From NCBI GenBank assembly GCA_964020155.1, contig OZ026562.1, positions 2,412,501-2,476,500 on the forward strand: a stretch of DNA of 64,000 nucleotides, given 5' to 3'. Position numbers and translations under genes: made by a program. Within the stretch, counting starts at the first letter, position 1; each line of letters begins with the position of its first letter. The notes below the pieces were generated by a model. That model was not told the DNA's origin, did no database searches, and saw only the letters and a list, made by a program, of their open reading frames with translations. The DNA comes from Chondrilla cf. caribensis (taxonomy: Eukaryota > Porifera > Demospongiae > Chondrillida > Chondrillidae). Positions 1 through 14,900 of the stretch are shown here, piece after piece.

Positions 1-76
1 ATAATATTGTATGTACGTACGTGTTTCATTGTGTGGAATTATAATAATATGGGTTAGATTGTAAGTTAAACTTTCT

Positions 77-3000
77 TTAGGTTTTCCTAGTTTCTCTCAG
101 ATGTGCAGCTGCCTTTGGATTGACATGCCTGGTAACCGTGGACACTCCATCAACAAACTTAGTCCTGAAGACAACATTGGCATTGTTAAACATCCCTTCC
201 TTGAGGGAGACAACGATGAATTGAGAACGTCTGAAGTGTGTCTTCAACATCTGTCCAATGTTCTACAAATATCAAACAGAAATAAGTGGATAACTGCATA
301 TCATTGATTGTATGATACAGTAGAACTTTGATAATCCAACGAACTTTGGAAAGTGAATATACAGACAAGGGTTCTATAGAGTGGAACCTTGATAATCCTA
401 CACTCTTTTGGCAACAAAAACATGTCAGATTGTTGAGGATTATTTAGTGCAGTCCACGTATAATAAGGGATGTGCCCCAGAATGTGGGCAGATTACAGAA
501 AATGGTTTGTTTTTGAAGGTATAAATTATGGAATTCCACTGTGTTTCAATGTGCATGGGGTGCATACAGGGGGTTCTCTATTACCAAGCTTTGAGTGGAG
601 GGAATCTCTATAATAATGACACCATTCTGTGTTCAAGTGTAGTACTGTAGCGTATTATATGACCTTCAAGTTGAGGAATCTTCTGTTTCAAGGACAACAA
701 TTAAGGTCCCCAAACAAGTTGTCCTCAGTAGAGAGGTTCCACTGCCGATAAAAACTCACACAGTACACCTCCCCCTACATGTGCATGCAAATATTATCGT
801 TTTCACATGGACGCTGTAAAGCTGGTCAAACCCGAGTCGATTTAAATTGGGTTCGACCCGCTTTCCATTCACATGGGGATAACAAGATTCGCATATTGTG
901 TAAATATATGATTCCAGGAAATGGTGACATTGGCGTTCTTTTCATTTTTATTTGTTGTGGCATCGTCTGAGGTGTAGAGCTCGTAGACAGCAACTAAGGG
1001 TCAAGGGATATATGACAAGGAGAGCAATTATGAACTGTTTTGCAGCAGTACAGACTTTGCAGACTGCTCATTTTTTGGCTTTCTTGTTCGCTCGATGTTC
1101 AATCACGTGTCTGGCTAGCAGAACTATCTGGATGAAGCCCAGAAGCCCTTCAGTTTTGACCAAAATTGCTGGTAACTGGTCAGATAGAGAATGGTAACAG
1201 AATTTTTGTGTTATTAGTTCTGCCATTTTTAACTCACTTTCAACTCGCTTGAAACCAGGTCATACTCGTACTTTTTACAAGAGTTCGACTCGGAATTTTA
1301 ACCCGGGTTCGACCTGGTTTCGTGACGTCATGTGAATGCTCGCTCGCTTTAACCGAGTTCAACTCAGTTTCGAACTGCTTTACGGCATCCATGTGAAAAC
1401 GATATATGTGTAATACATGGAGCTTAAACACAGGTGCGTACACCTACAAACTGTATCCATCTACTGTACACACGTACCTGAGTGTGAGAGAGATCCAGGG
1501 CTGCATCCACCTCGTCCAGGATGTAGAGGGGGGCAGGCTTGAACAGTAACATTGACAGAATAAGAGACAGGGCGACCAAAGACCTGAAGAGAAAAACATA
1601 CCAAATCATTGTACTAATTGAATTTGAATCAAAACATGCTATTCTACATCCATGGTGCACTGGATTACATAGGTACAGAGGCAGACCTAATTCTTATTCC
1701 CATTCTAAACGTCGCAGTAAAACAAGGAATTGAACTTTGTAATTGATTGTGATGACATATTCACCATTCGTGGTCCTTTCAGGTCCTCTTCTCCCAACTG
1801 TACTTAGTACTGAGATGATGTACACTATCGACTACCATATTCATAATTAGAGAGTTTTGCAAACAGGATTAAATCTGATATCTAAAGTTTTACAATGCCG
1901 GTCCTAGTTTATTTTCCAAAGGGGAAGTGCTAGAAGTTATGTGGTGAAACTGCGTGTACCTCTGTCCTCCACTGAGTTCTGTCAAACTTTCTTTCCAGAC
2001 TCCACTGAATGCTACCCTCACTTCCAATCCATCCAGTACACTTTGTCCCTCGGGAGGTTCCAACTTGGCATCAGTACCAGGCAGAAGTGTGGAAAATATT
2101 GATCCAAAGTCCTATAAAAAGCACAAACGAATACAATACGTATATAATGTTTGTGGAGAGAAGTACATGTAGAAATAATGTACATACGTATATGCATGTG
2201 CTACGCACCTTGTTAACCTTCTTCCAGGCATTCTGAAGAGCTTCATTCTTCTTCTGATCTAGCTCAGTGATCACAGCAGCTATCTTGGATTTGTCATTTT
2301 CCACAATCTTCTTCTTTTTGATCAGATCATTATACTGAATGGATACCACAAACAGTAGACTAACATCGTGATTGAAGTGCAACGTTCACCATCTGACTCA
2401 CCTTTTCCTCAGCCTGTCCGAGCATATTCATGGCTCTCATGTTAACACATTTACTTAATTTTTCCTGTGTGTGAAAAACGCGATAATGGATGTTACAGCA
2501 ACATGAGTATTTCCAAAATATACATATTACATGACACATTTGCTCAGTAAGTAGCCTAGGTAATACACACTGGTGTTGGTTTGAATGCTTTATGAGGTAC
2601 CGATTTGTGCACATCAAGTTAACTAGTAGTCAAGGTGAGTTAATACTCCTTGGTGTGCCCTTCAAGGTACACAAAATTCATATCAACTTAGCAGGTGCAA
2701 CTGAATCAACCTGAAGTTATAGACAGCCAGTCAGTTTACCTTTTGCTCCTCCAGTTTGGCTAGACGTTTGGACACAGTTTCCGGATTGTTGGATCCGAAA
2801 TCATAGGCAGTATTGGCCTTACCAAAATATTGCCTGTCGGTAGCAATCCACTCGTACTTACTAAGCAAGGCTTCAACCTGCAGTATGTGGTAGGCAAGGA
2901 TGGATAAATAGTACATACTAAGCACACAGTATAGGCCTAGCTGATGTTAAGTAATAAGCAGTCATTATATGCTACATATACATAGTAAATGTCAAAAACA

Positions 3001-6000
3001 TGCTCAACGATGAACATGTCAATGTCTATGTAATATGTACCATCACTTGGTGTAATACACACTGTTCAACAGATCTAATAAATCCAAAGCCCCATATGGA
3101 ATTGGGCATGATTACAGTAGTTTATTGTTACACATGAAACATTCAAGGGACACAGAGAGTACCCTATCTCACAGTGACCTCTAGCCACCTGCAATAAGCC
3201 CTTACCTTTTAGCCCCTTGCAAGGAGCACAAGACCACACACATGCTATTATGCATGTACAGTACATACGTACGTTCATACTTGAGTATATACAGTAGGGG
3301 AACACTGTACATGCATAGCATACCCGCTGAGCAGCCTCCCGGCTATCCTTCTGAAATTTGGATATTTTGTGTTCAAGAGCTTTCAGCTTCAGTCCAACCG
3401 AGGCCTTTTCTTTCTCCAGTCTGGTCCTTTCTGCCTCAGCTTCATGGAGCTCCTACAAAGGAAATCACCAAGATGTGTACACTATGCCCACACACAAAAC
3501 CATTAGTCATACGTATGTACATACTCGAGCAAGTACATACATAAGTACACACACACAAACTTTCATATTACACTTCATGCGAAGCATACCCAGATGATAC
3601 TAGTCATAGTCAGGTACAAGTGCAAAATATGCACATACACTTACTCTGTTTTGCTCACGAAGAACACTCTTCTTTTTATCGAGTTCAGCTTTTGCTGCCT
3701 TGAGCGAATCCTAATGGTAAGTTTCAATACAAAATATATGTACATAATATGAGCACCAGTGTAACAGTATTGTACAGCAATTACAAAAATCAGCAAATGC
3801 AACAACATTCACATTCACATAATATAGAAAGCATACATACTGTATTGTAAGATGTGTACAAATACCAGCTAGTATCCTGGATCCCATCCCAGTAAATCAG
3901 TACAGACACTCACCCTACGCACAAGTATGATGCCGTACATTATACACATACAGTACACACCTGTACAGACACTCACCCTACGTACAAGTATACATGGCTT
4001 GTTGCCGTACATTATACACATACAGTACATACTTGTACAGACACTCACCCTATGTACAAGTACGTATACAAGGCATGATGCTGTACATTATACACATACA
4101 GTACACACCTGTACAGACACTCACCCTACGTACAAGTATACATGGCATGATGCTGTACATTATGCACATACAATACATACCTGTACAGACACTCACCCTA
4201 CGTACAAGTATACATGGCATGATGCTGTACATTATACACATACAATGCACACCTGTACAGACACTCACCTTGGCCTCTGCTTCCCTTTCCTTATGAGTTT
4301 CCACTTCAGCAGCCAGTGTCTTGATAACCTCATCACTAGCTGTCATCTACAACAGTAAACAGCAGGGTATAGTCCTGAGTACACTATAAAATTCTAATGT
4401 ACTTTCCAAATAGTTTTTAAGTAGAAACTGGTTTAACACATTACTGTGTAAATGCATTGATCCAATTATCTAATCGATTCAAGTAAACCACAGATTGATT
4501 AGTTGATTAGTTTGGAACTGATTTAAAATAAAGTGCTTCATCATGCTAGTGTAACCAGGGCTCATGTAAAAAGGTATACTGCCAGGGTCGTACATACAGT
4601 TGACTCTGGATATAACAAACCCAAATATCCACATGAAAAAGTTCTTAATAAAAGAAGTTCTTTATAACCAAATTGCATCTTTTAAATAAGTAAGAATTCA
4701 TTGTACATGCAAAGTACAGTCATAACATCCCTAACTGTTAAAAAAGCTACTCAATAGTGACGTGTGTTTAGTATAATATTGAGTAGAATATATTGCGTAA
4801 AAAATGACCGATTGTGGAAATGGCTAGAACCAGAAATTAGGCTACAATTCGATTGTGACGGCTTTGCTGAACGTGATATTGGCAGCGAAGGTTCTTCTAA
4901 ACCCTCTGAAGCTTCCCAATAGTCGATACGCAGTTCCTTTGTCAGATTTATAGGCGACTCAGTTGTAACATCTCGTGGTTGTGGTTTGTTGTAACAGAAA
5001 CTGGTACGCTATAAATAGAAGGTTTTCTATGGCCCGGAACGTGTTCCTTAAAGGTGATTCGTTTTAAAGCGAAATTCTTTGTAAGCGAGTTCATTATGAG
5101 TGGAGTCAACTGTAGTGGTATGTATGTACATACATATTTTATTACATTAGCATGTGCATAAATGGCCAAATTGTGAAGGAGCATGTATTTTAACATTGGT
5201 GGATGAGATTTTAACTATTATTATTCTGAAAAAATCTTGGAGGAGGATAATCTGAGGAAATTGGCATGTTGTGTGGTAAATTGTTCTACGTATGTATAAC
5301 ATATGTACACACATCATAATACTATCATACATACATATGCATGTACGTACATGCATACATGGGTTGGTTATATTTCAACCGTAGTTCCATTGTTAGGCTA
5401 AACACTAAACCTTGCCCTGGCAGCCCTACCATAATTACAGTGTAACAAATTGTAGTTTAATTGACCTGTGATTACAATACAAAAACATTCTTGACGTCTA
5501 CTGTACAGATATCCATCTGGCTCAAATACAAATATGTTTCCTACACATCTACTCACCTGTTCCTCCTGGTTTGCAATGGAGGCCCTCAGCTCACCCATCT
5601 CCATCTCCAGGGCTTGCCACTCCTAGCAAGACGCACAGACACAAAGATGAACAAGATATGGAAAACCTTGTCTATCACTATGAATGATATGTACATTATT
5701 ATACATATGCATGCATACGTAGGTGCACAGTGGGTACATTAGCAGGTTAGATGGGCATGTTTTGGAAAATGGGGAGATATAATTCCATGCTGGTACAGTA
5801 AGGAGGGATATTTTTAGAAAATTTACCTCTGGCCTTCAATGAGGCTATGTGTGTCTTTGAATAACAGGTACCTGATAGTCTGGAAGGGGTGTTCAGATGT
5901 ACGTAACTAATGGCCCCTCTCCACAGGTTTGTTAGTGGTGTACATTTCACTGAACCAATTATTGTTTTACAAGTGATAGGGGAATGTCCATACACACTGT

Positions 6001-8830
6001 ACAATGCACATGTGTATATATGTATGTATGTAGGAGCGTACATACCTGCTTTTTGGTTTTGAACATCTTTTCTACTTTCTCTGCTTCCTTTTTGGTTCTG
6101 GTCAGCTCTTTCTCTGCATTCTTCAGTTCCCTTTCATGATGAGACTTTGAATCCTGCCATCCAGCAAATAAACACACCAAACTTCAAACCCCCAAAATGG
6201 ACAGGAGTGCAATACCATGTAATATATACATCAAAACATACTGTACCATACAGGCAGGGCATTTTACTTCCAAATATATGTCTAATAGAGCATGGTACCC
6301 CAATAACTGTCCAGGTATCCAATATAGACTCAATTGCACAGTGACTTCACAGCACCATTGAATGGACATCTGAACCAGTCAATGTCATTAGTGCACTGCA
6401 TATAACAGGAAGCTCGTTCCAGACCTGAATAAACCTACTGTGTCATTAAGCTTCCCACTGAAGCAGTACGTAGAGTAGGCTACTATGAAAACAATTTACA
6501 CACAGTACATATGTACAGTATGCACATGCTGAATGTTTGTATAGGTACATATACCTAGGTAGAGCATAAGTCCCAGGTTGTGGAAGCTCATATTTGAAGT
6601 CGGAGGATGAAAGTACACATATTCATATGCATGTGCATGTATGTAAGTACGTACACAGGTAGAGTTCATACCTTCATGTTGTGCTGTATCTCCACCAATC
6701 TAGCCTTAGCCTCCTTTTCAGTTTCTCTTGCTGTTTTGATAGCTTCTTCGTCATGAGCTACAAGTAAGTACAGCAGAGTACAAGTAGTGGTTGTATGCAT
6801 ACTTCATCACTTCAGGAAATCCCTCCTCATTCCCCCAGAATCCCTATGTTCATGCAAAAACTGTTCCTCTACATAGAACCGGCAGGTCCCCACCTATGCC
6901 CACCCATCATCAAGCAAGAACAGTAACTACTTCCATTGTAGTTGATGTGTAGGTTGTGTGGATGATAAGGTTAACACATTAAAAGCACTCTTGATACTGT
7001 GAGAGTAACATTTGACAGCAAGAGGTTGAAGGGTACATGAATGGACCACAAGGAATGTCAATTGGGACCTGACGGGTAACTGAGAAGTGAAGAAACATGA
7101 AGGCTATGAAGGATACTGGTGCTTAAAAGGAGGCTAGAGGGAGAAATGACTCTTTACCTATTGATTCTCTCAAGGTCTCAAGTTGAGTTAGTTGCTGATG
7201 AAGGGTGCTCTGTTCCAGCTTTGAACGTACAAGGCCAGCCTCGTGCGACTTCAAATCATACTGCTCCTTCAACTCATTGTACCTACAGCATTTGAGAGCA
7301 CAGTATCAGCAGAAATACAGGTAGTCATACATATGCATTCAGTCATGCTGTAGATACAGTAGTTGTGTACATACGTACATGTGTACATACGTATGTGCGT
7401 ACACATTTATAGTAGGAGCTGATGAAATGTTAATAGCTTTTTTAAACAAATATAGCTATAAAATATTGAAATTGATATTACATCTTAACTACAGAAGAAA
7501 CAGTAATCAATTTCGTAAGATGCAGGGTAAATAGTATTTATTATACTGGGGCTTGCATACTATGTATGTAATGTTTATACGGTACTTTTCATAAAAACAC
7601 TGAACGACGTCGGTCGGTCGTCGGATGACCAACCACTGACCAATCGTTGACCACTTCGTATTAACACATTGACCGGCTACCGTGGACTAATTATAGTAGC
7701 AAATATCACGTGACATAACGTGGATGATAAGAGACAAAGACTTCTTCTACAGTAATAGCCGAAGGTCCCCTCGCGATGCCTCATCGTCCGCTCCATTTGG
7801 GAATACACAAACTTCAAGATTTCTTCGTTCTTTTGGAAGCCTTGCCCTTTTCCTCACATTCTGAGGATGCTCCCGCTAATTCCTTGTAGAGCTTAAGGAA
7901 ACCGCTAATGCCAGCCTTGGTAACCGAGTATCTTCCGCCGTTCAAAATCATTATAACCTGGCAGTAAGTCTTCTCTTTGCGCTTAAGAAACAAAATTCGC
8001 TGTTTGACGTAGCTTGAGTATACCATTTTTCTTTGAGCCTCACTTAATAATGATTATGTAAGTGTTAAATTTACTTGACCGCCTCACCATCGGATAGTTG
8101 ACCGCCGGACAACCGCCCGACGTCGTTCCGTTTTTTTACGAAAAGTTCCGTAAGTAATATATACGTATGTACTACATACATACACAAATGATGGACGATT
8201 ACGAATATTACAATACTTCTATTACGGCACAACTGTTTCAGGAGTTCAAGCATTAGCAAATTATATGAAACACACTATGCACTCATATGCACATACTGTA
8301 CGTGTACAGTAACATACAAAAACATGCATGCAGGTACCCACTTGGTGGCCACTCGCTGCACTGCCTCCAGCTGCTGCTCAGTCTGTGACAATTGGGCCTT
8401 CTTCTCCTGCAGGTCATCCTCTGCTTTCAACAGTTTCTGGACCTCGGTCAGTATCGAGGATGAAGAGGGTCGGGAACCTGAGTATAAATGTTCGGATAAT
8501 CAAAAGTGCTCAGTAAGTACTTTGAAGGGCACTCCAATCTGTGATTCTTACCAAAGGTATGTACTTGCTATCAGTACTAGTTAACATATGTAGAGAAAAA
8601 CATGAGCTTTGGACCTAGTAATGTGTATGTACGCACACATGTACTAACCAAGATACTAAGAACATTGTACTGGATATATGTATGGGCATACACAGTATGT
8701 ATATACATACATAGGTGTAAGTGTACATGAATAATGCAAATGTAACACATATACGTATGTACCTATACACCAGTACACATGTTAACTGAAGTAGTGGCAG
8801 GTGATGTAAGAAAATGCGCAAGTGCACACA

Positions 8831-8909
<79 letters not shown>

Positions 8910-8915
8910 ACGCAT

Positions 8916-8958
<43 letters not shown>

Positions 8959-11900
8959 CCTCCAGTTAGAGTACCAGATGGATCAAATACATCACCAGCA
9001 AGGGTTACAGATCTTGTCATTATATTCTTGTCAAATGTGACCTACGTACATACATTGCAGTAGGAATCACATGTACGTATGATATCAACATAGATGTATG
9101 TATACTGCACAGCACATGTATGTACAGTACACTTTTCAAATTTTAATGTCCCCAGGGGTTCAGATAATCGAGGTTGCACTGCATTCATGTATGCATGTAT
9201 GTACGTATGTACATACATGCATGTCATCAATAAACACATACATATGTAGCCATGTACGTACATATTTATTAAGTTTCAAAATGGAGGTTCCATATACTGT
9301 AAGATAATGTAGATGGTGGCACACACAATGGTTACACTGACATTAAAAAGGTACAAACACAGTACATAAGAGACACACAGTATATGTACATGTACACAGG
9401 TACAAATGTACCTTTTTAGCATTTTCCATTGAGTCGCATACAAACGACGTTCCAAACACATATTCCATGGCTGCTTGGACCTCATCATCATAGCCAACTA
9501 AGCTCAAAGCAGGACGGGCTTCTTCCTTCCCCACCTACATACGTACATGAATATGTACACACATAAACTGTACGTACATATGTATGTATGTACAACACGT
9601 GTATGTATGCGTATACTTGAATGCAGTATACATCAATGGAAGTCTTTGTAATGTAACAAGAATAATTTATTACTTCAATAGATTTCTGATAGAATGGCAA
9701 AAAGTGTGATCGTTTTGCAATAAAACTATGAAGGTTGTCACAATTCACATTTGCAGTTTTATACAATTGATAGATGTCAATTAACATCCAATTGTGGTTG
9801 TTGACAGATACCATTGTGGGTGCCACTTTGAATAGCCTATGGCTAACGGTTCCCCACGTTAAATAAGAATACTCAATACCAGTTAATAGGCAGTAACAGC
9901 AGCAATCAAGGGAACATTAGGTAAGACGGATTAACCACAACAATCACAGTTAATAGTGATTATATTACATCAATTACATTAGCCACAATATGAAGTAGGT
10001 TTAATGATGTTATATCACAGTATGATAGCAGTTCACAAGTGCTTTCGGATACTTACGATATGTACGTCTTTATTGCCTTATAAGTATATATGTACGTTTA
10101 GGAACTCTAACTTCTTTTGAACACAATCGATGACTTCATACTTCTGGTTCTGTACAGACTTCTCATTTACCAGTATAGGAATGAGTAGGGATTGATCCAT
10201 GCATCCACACAAGTCACATTGCTGGTGTACACCACAGAATGCAAATCAATATTGGTCAGACATCACAAGATTTCAAAGGTCAGGTGTAATGGTTTACAGT
10301 ATGGATTCATCTCCTGATTGCGTTATGGAATCAGACTTGCATGCACATGACCAATACAAAACAATTATGATCTCCACGATCAAATTAGCATAATTTTATT
10401 CACAGCAATAGGTGCACGCATGATCAATGACAAATGTGCAATCTGGACAAGAAACCATAAAAACACAACACTATGACTATACCACTCAACAGCCATTGGG
10501 TGAGATCAGTGCACACACACTACCAGGACAATCACAGATGAATACATACAAACACCAACATGGTCAACCACACGGGTAATTTTCATAAGCTAACATGCAT
10601 AACTTGACTTGCATGACTAACTATTACTACATGATACAGCCTACTGGCGTCTTATGATACAGTAGAGGTCAAATCGAGTGAGGTCACAAAAGGATTGAGG
10701 GCACATATTCAATTGATATGGGAAGAACTTGATGGGGGTTGATTGCGTCAGCTCATAACTGCTCTGCACAGGTGACTGAGGGGTGCAGGATGAAGTCATA
10801 ACCATCACACAGGTGGCCAATTTACGTATGTACATATCATGTACAGGTATTATGTTACACAGTTGATCATGGCTTCTTTCATTGGGAGGTCAGAAACACA
10901 CCCTCTGGCAAAGGTCTGCTCAAACATAAACTGAACTTAAACTGTACTCACTAAGTTTCAATTCAAGTGCCCCCTCCCCCCTCCACACACAGAGAAATTA
11001 CTTGCATGGATTTCTGACTGTGTCTTACAATAGTACTGAAGGGTTGACATAAAGTAATGTCAGAATATATGTGTGTGCCCGTGTGTGTGTGTGCGTGCGT
11101 GCATGTGTCTGTGGGTCTGTGCGTGTATGTGTGTGCCCGTGTGTGTGTGCGTGCATGTGTGAACAAAACTCACTAAAGTCTGTGCTTTCTTGACTTTATC
11201 AGCAGGGATAGTCCTTGATACAATCTTGTTAAGTGGAATGATAGTATACCTTCTCTTTAGCTGCCCTTTCTCAAGAAGGCCCTTTCCAGTCTCTTCTGTG
11301 TCCACAACAATGTTGTACAGCTACAGAGACATACATAAGATGTGTTACAAATTACAAAGGATTCTTTCCACTGAACACCTATGATAACCTACAGTACAAC
11401 TTATATGTACGTATGTACGTACGTACATGCACAAATGAGTATTATATATTATGTAGTACATGTACGTATACTGTATATGTAGACAAATTTGAATACAAAC
11501 TGTATGTATGTACATACAGTAGCTGGCAATATAATGTTCCTGCACCTTAACCATATGTACATACTACAGTAGTTACTGAGGTGTATAATAGTGGAAAAAT
11601 TGTAAAAACAACTTCCATTGCATGATGACGATTATGTTCATGTTTATAAGCATATATCAGCATGATAGATACTGGTACACCATTGATCAATACCACAAAT
11701 GAATCATACTCACATGTACATACGGATGACATAGGTACTGTATGCACAAAAGCTCATACGTACTTACAAATATAATAATGTATACATGTGTGAACTGTCA
11801 GTTAGCAACACTGTGTATTAAAACTAAGTACAAACACATACGTATGTCTTGTAGAAACTTGAAATGTGTAGGGGAGACCTATGTACATACACACATGTAT

Positions 11901-14900
11901 AGTGCTGGCACAATATACATACGTATGACTGTACTTATGTCACAAGTCAACAGTGGTCTACTTATGTTACAGTATGACACGTCACAACATTTCACAAGGT
12001 GGCAAGAAGATTACTGGGGTTGCCTGAGTAAGCAATTGTGCCCTTGTAGAGCTAACAAGTAAGCTTCTTGTCTGTCAGTCTTGAGATCTTGGTCTCCCAG
12101 AAATTTGAAGTGGTGCCAGATTGTACTCTTAACCTCTGGGTCCAACACAATTGTCCCACATCTTCCATTTCGCCAGTGCCAGCTACCACATGCACATTTG
12201 GGGATGCACCTTCAATTAATCACATATCATGTCGACATAAGGTTTACTCTATCATGCATGTCGCACACATCTTATATCATGACATGTCAACATATAGTGG
12301 CAGTACATGTACATACATGTGTACGTACTTGAAATTCTCTGGGATTAAAAATTCAAGCATTGCCTCAAAAACCCCAGCAGGGCCCATGTACATATATACG
12401 TATGTGTACACACAAACATGTGGGTTGTCCTGTACCTTTCCACCTGCCACAACTTCAAGAGCAGTTGGAGCACTACACTTGAGGTGTACTAGCCTGGCCA
12501 CTGGCCCCTTCACCTTGCCATGATCAAATCCAGGACATGGATCTGAATAGTCAAAAGAGAGCTGAGGAAATCTGAAGCAAGAAAAAAAGAAAAAAAAAGA
12601 AAATTAAGAACTTTGAGTATTGTATATGTAGTTTCCACTAAAACGAAAACACTGTTACACTTCACATTATCTGACAATAGCCTTATATGTAGCCAATAAA
12701 GTGAATTCTCTTGATCTGGCAAACCTTTGATTTGCCACAATTTGCCAGTACAAATATAATAAACAACTATATTTAATATCCAGTTAATCTACTATGTTCT
12801 CTGAAAACAAATTGTGGCATATTAATGAGAATTCACATTAGCCAGTGAAGTACAAAATAATACACAAAACTTTCAAAGATGAATAGGAATAATGACAATA
12901 GCTGCATTCGTGAACAATTCTGGAAACTGAAAATGTTTCATCTTTGTAAGTTACTGTAAGATAAATTATTACTACAGTAAAACACCTTATCAGGTACGTG
13001 CATAATCTTGTCTGTGTGCAGTCTGAGATGAAATCATCAAATTATAGCGATGGAAGTGGAGAGGAGCTGATTATATACAGGTATATGCTGTGTGTAGAAA
13101 TATACTCGCATGAATATCAGAAATCAGTGGTTACATCTTTGCATAATACAGTGGAACCTCTATCAAAGGACTCTCCCCATAAAGGACACCATAGAAATTA
13201 CCTCCTTACAAAGGACACTCTGTAAGGCACCAAAAATAGATTTTCCTATAGTGCTAATACATTTTTACCTCTGAAGAGTGGACAACCTCTCTATAGTGGA
13301 CAAATTACCTGGTCCCAATGTGTCCTTTATAGAGAGGTTCCCCTGTAGCTACATATGTATGTCGCAATCACCTCCGCTGACGTTCAACTCTAAAAACGAC
13401 TCTGATGGTTTCTTCAACTCAATATACCCCTCAAACACTTCAAACATGCACATCCTTCCCTTGAAAAACCCCTTCTCAATGAAGCCCTACACATGCATAT
13501 ACACTGAAATTATTTTTTTTCTTTACCACAAGAACCTGGGAGCAATTGGCCCATAACACCCTTAATACATCAAGGAATTAACAGATTGGATGAAAAAACT
13601 AAATATTCATGACATGCAGGAAGAAACATCACAGAGACAATTCCGCATCCTTACTTTGATTCTATGGCCTCAACATGCCTGGTAACAAGTCTGACTTCTC
13701 TTCCTAACTGATCCCTGGGAAGTAAAAAATATTGTCCTTCAACAGACACACACCCACAAATGTATGTACACACACAAAGGTATGCAACAAGTAAAGAATA
13801 GATGTGTACATACGTACATATCTATATACAATTATCCTGTATTTACAGTATGATACATTAGTGGTATTTATTGTACTGCAACTACATTACGAAAACATTA
13901 TTTTGATGCTAATTGTACATGCACATTCACTCATGACATCACATATACAAAATACGTATATGGTACCAATATACACATTAGATGTAAGTATGCACCACTA
14001 AGTACACACTATAAATTATTATATACGTATGTATGTATAGGTATATGTGACAGTTGTATTCAGATGTACATGATAAAAAATAATGAGATGGTTCAGCATT
14101 GAAGTGTGCAACTTTCTCTTTGATCCTTTACGACACCAGGATACAAGTATGTACATATGTATGTACACATGTTAAGTAAGTAATTCCCTTTAAACACACA
14201 CATGCCTGACTGCATCTGTGTACAAACGTACACGTGTATGTCTTCAAACATCCAGGGTTTCAATAATACCAGAGGAACTTCCTGCATGGATCAATATCCT
14301 CCCATCAAAGACTGTATCTAATTAGAGACTTTTGTGCTTTTAAGTTTAGACTTCAAAAGAAACCAGTGTGTCTGAATCCTGTGATAGCCTGGCTTGAGTT
14401 TGTGTAAAACACTGACAAATAGCTAAGAAGGGAACGTGCAACTATCGGCTTTTACCTGCGCGTGACCAGTTCCTCCACACTTCCATCACTATAATTGAGT
14501 GATTTCATTTCAGACTGCAGACAAAGAGATCAAAGACTTTAAAAAAGACTTACAGGTACATACGTATACCAAGGGAAACACTGGCACGTGTGTCCATATG
14601 CACAAAACATACATATCATTACAAAATTGTCTGATACATGTATGTATGTACCCCAATGCGTGGGTGTTTTCAATCAACTACAAAAGCGCCGACAGGAGTA
14701 CATTCGCGATGTACCGGGGTACATTTGTGATGTACCCCAGTTTTTGTAAGTGGCATTATTCAATCTAACAAGCTTCAGATTGTTACTGAATGAACGACGA
14801 AACTCGCCGAACCCACAAGCCTCGGAATATTTACCGGGCGAACGAGGAAGCTTGCCGAACCCAAAACCCTTAGAATATATACAGAACGAACGAACGAAAT

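Noticed and set aside
3242..3597. Plus-strand frames of 79-100 codons
   Set aside because: Antisense shadow of the SMC2 coiled-coil exon 3324-3452.
8328..8584. Plus-strand frames of 62-86 codons over 8324-8584
   Set aside because: They are antisense shadows of the SMC2 exon 8342-8477, which fits the family and splice phases.
8615..9063. Cys/Val- or His/Thr-repeat frames across CA/TG tracts (also near 33300, 36900, 45700, 47400, 52800, 56500, 62500 and 62900)
   Set aside because: They are translations of dinucleotide repeats with no flanking homology or gene structure.
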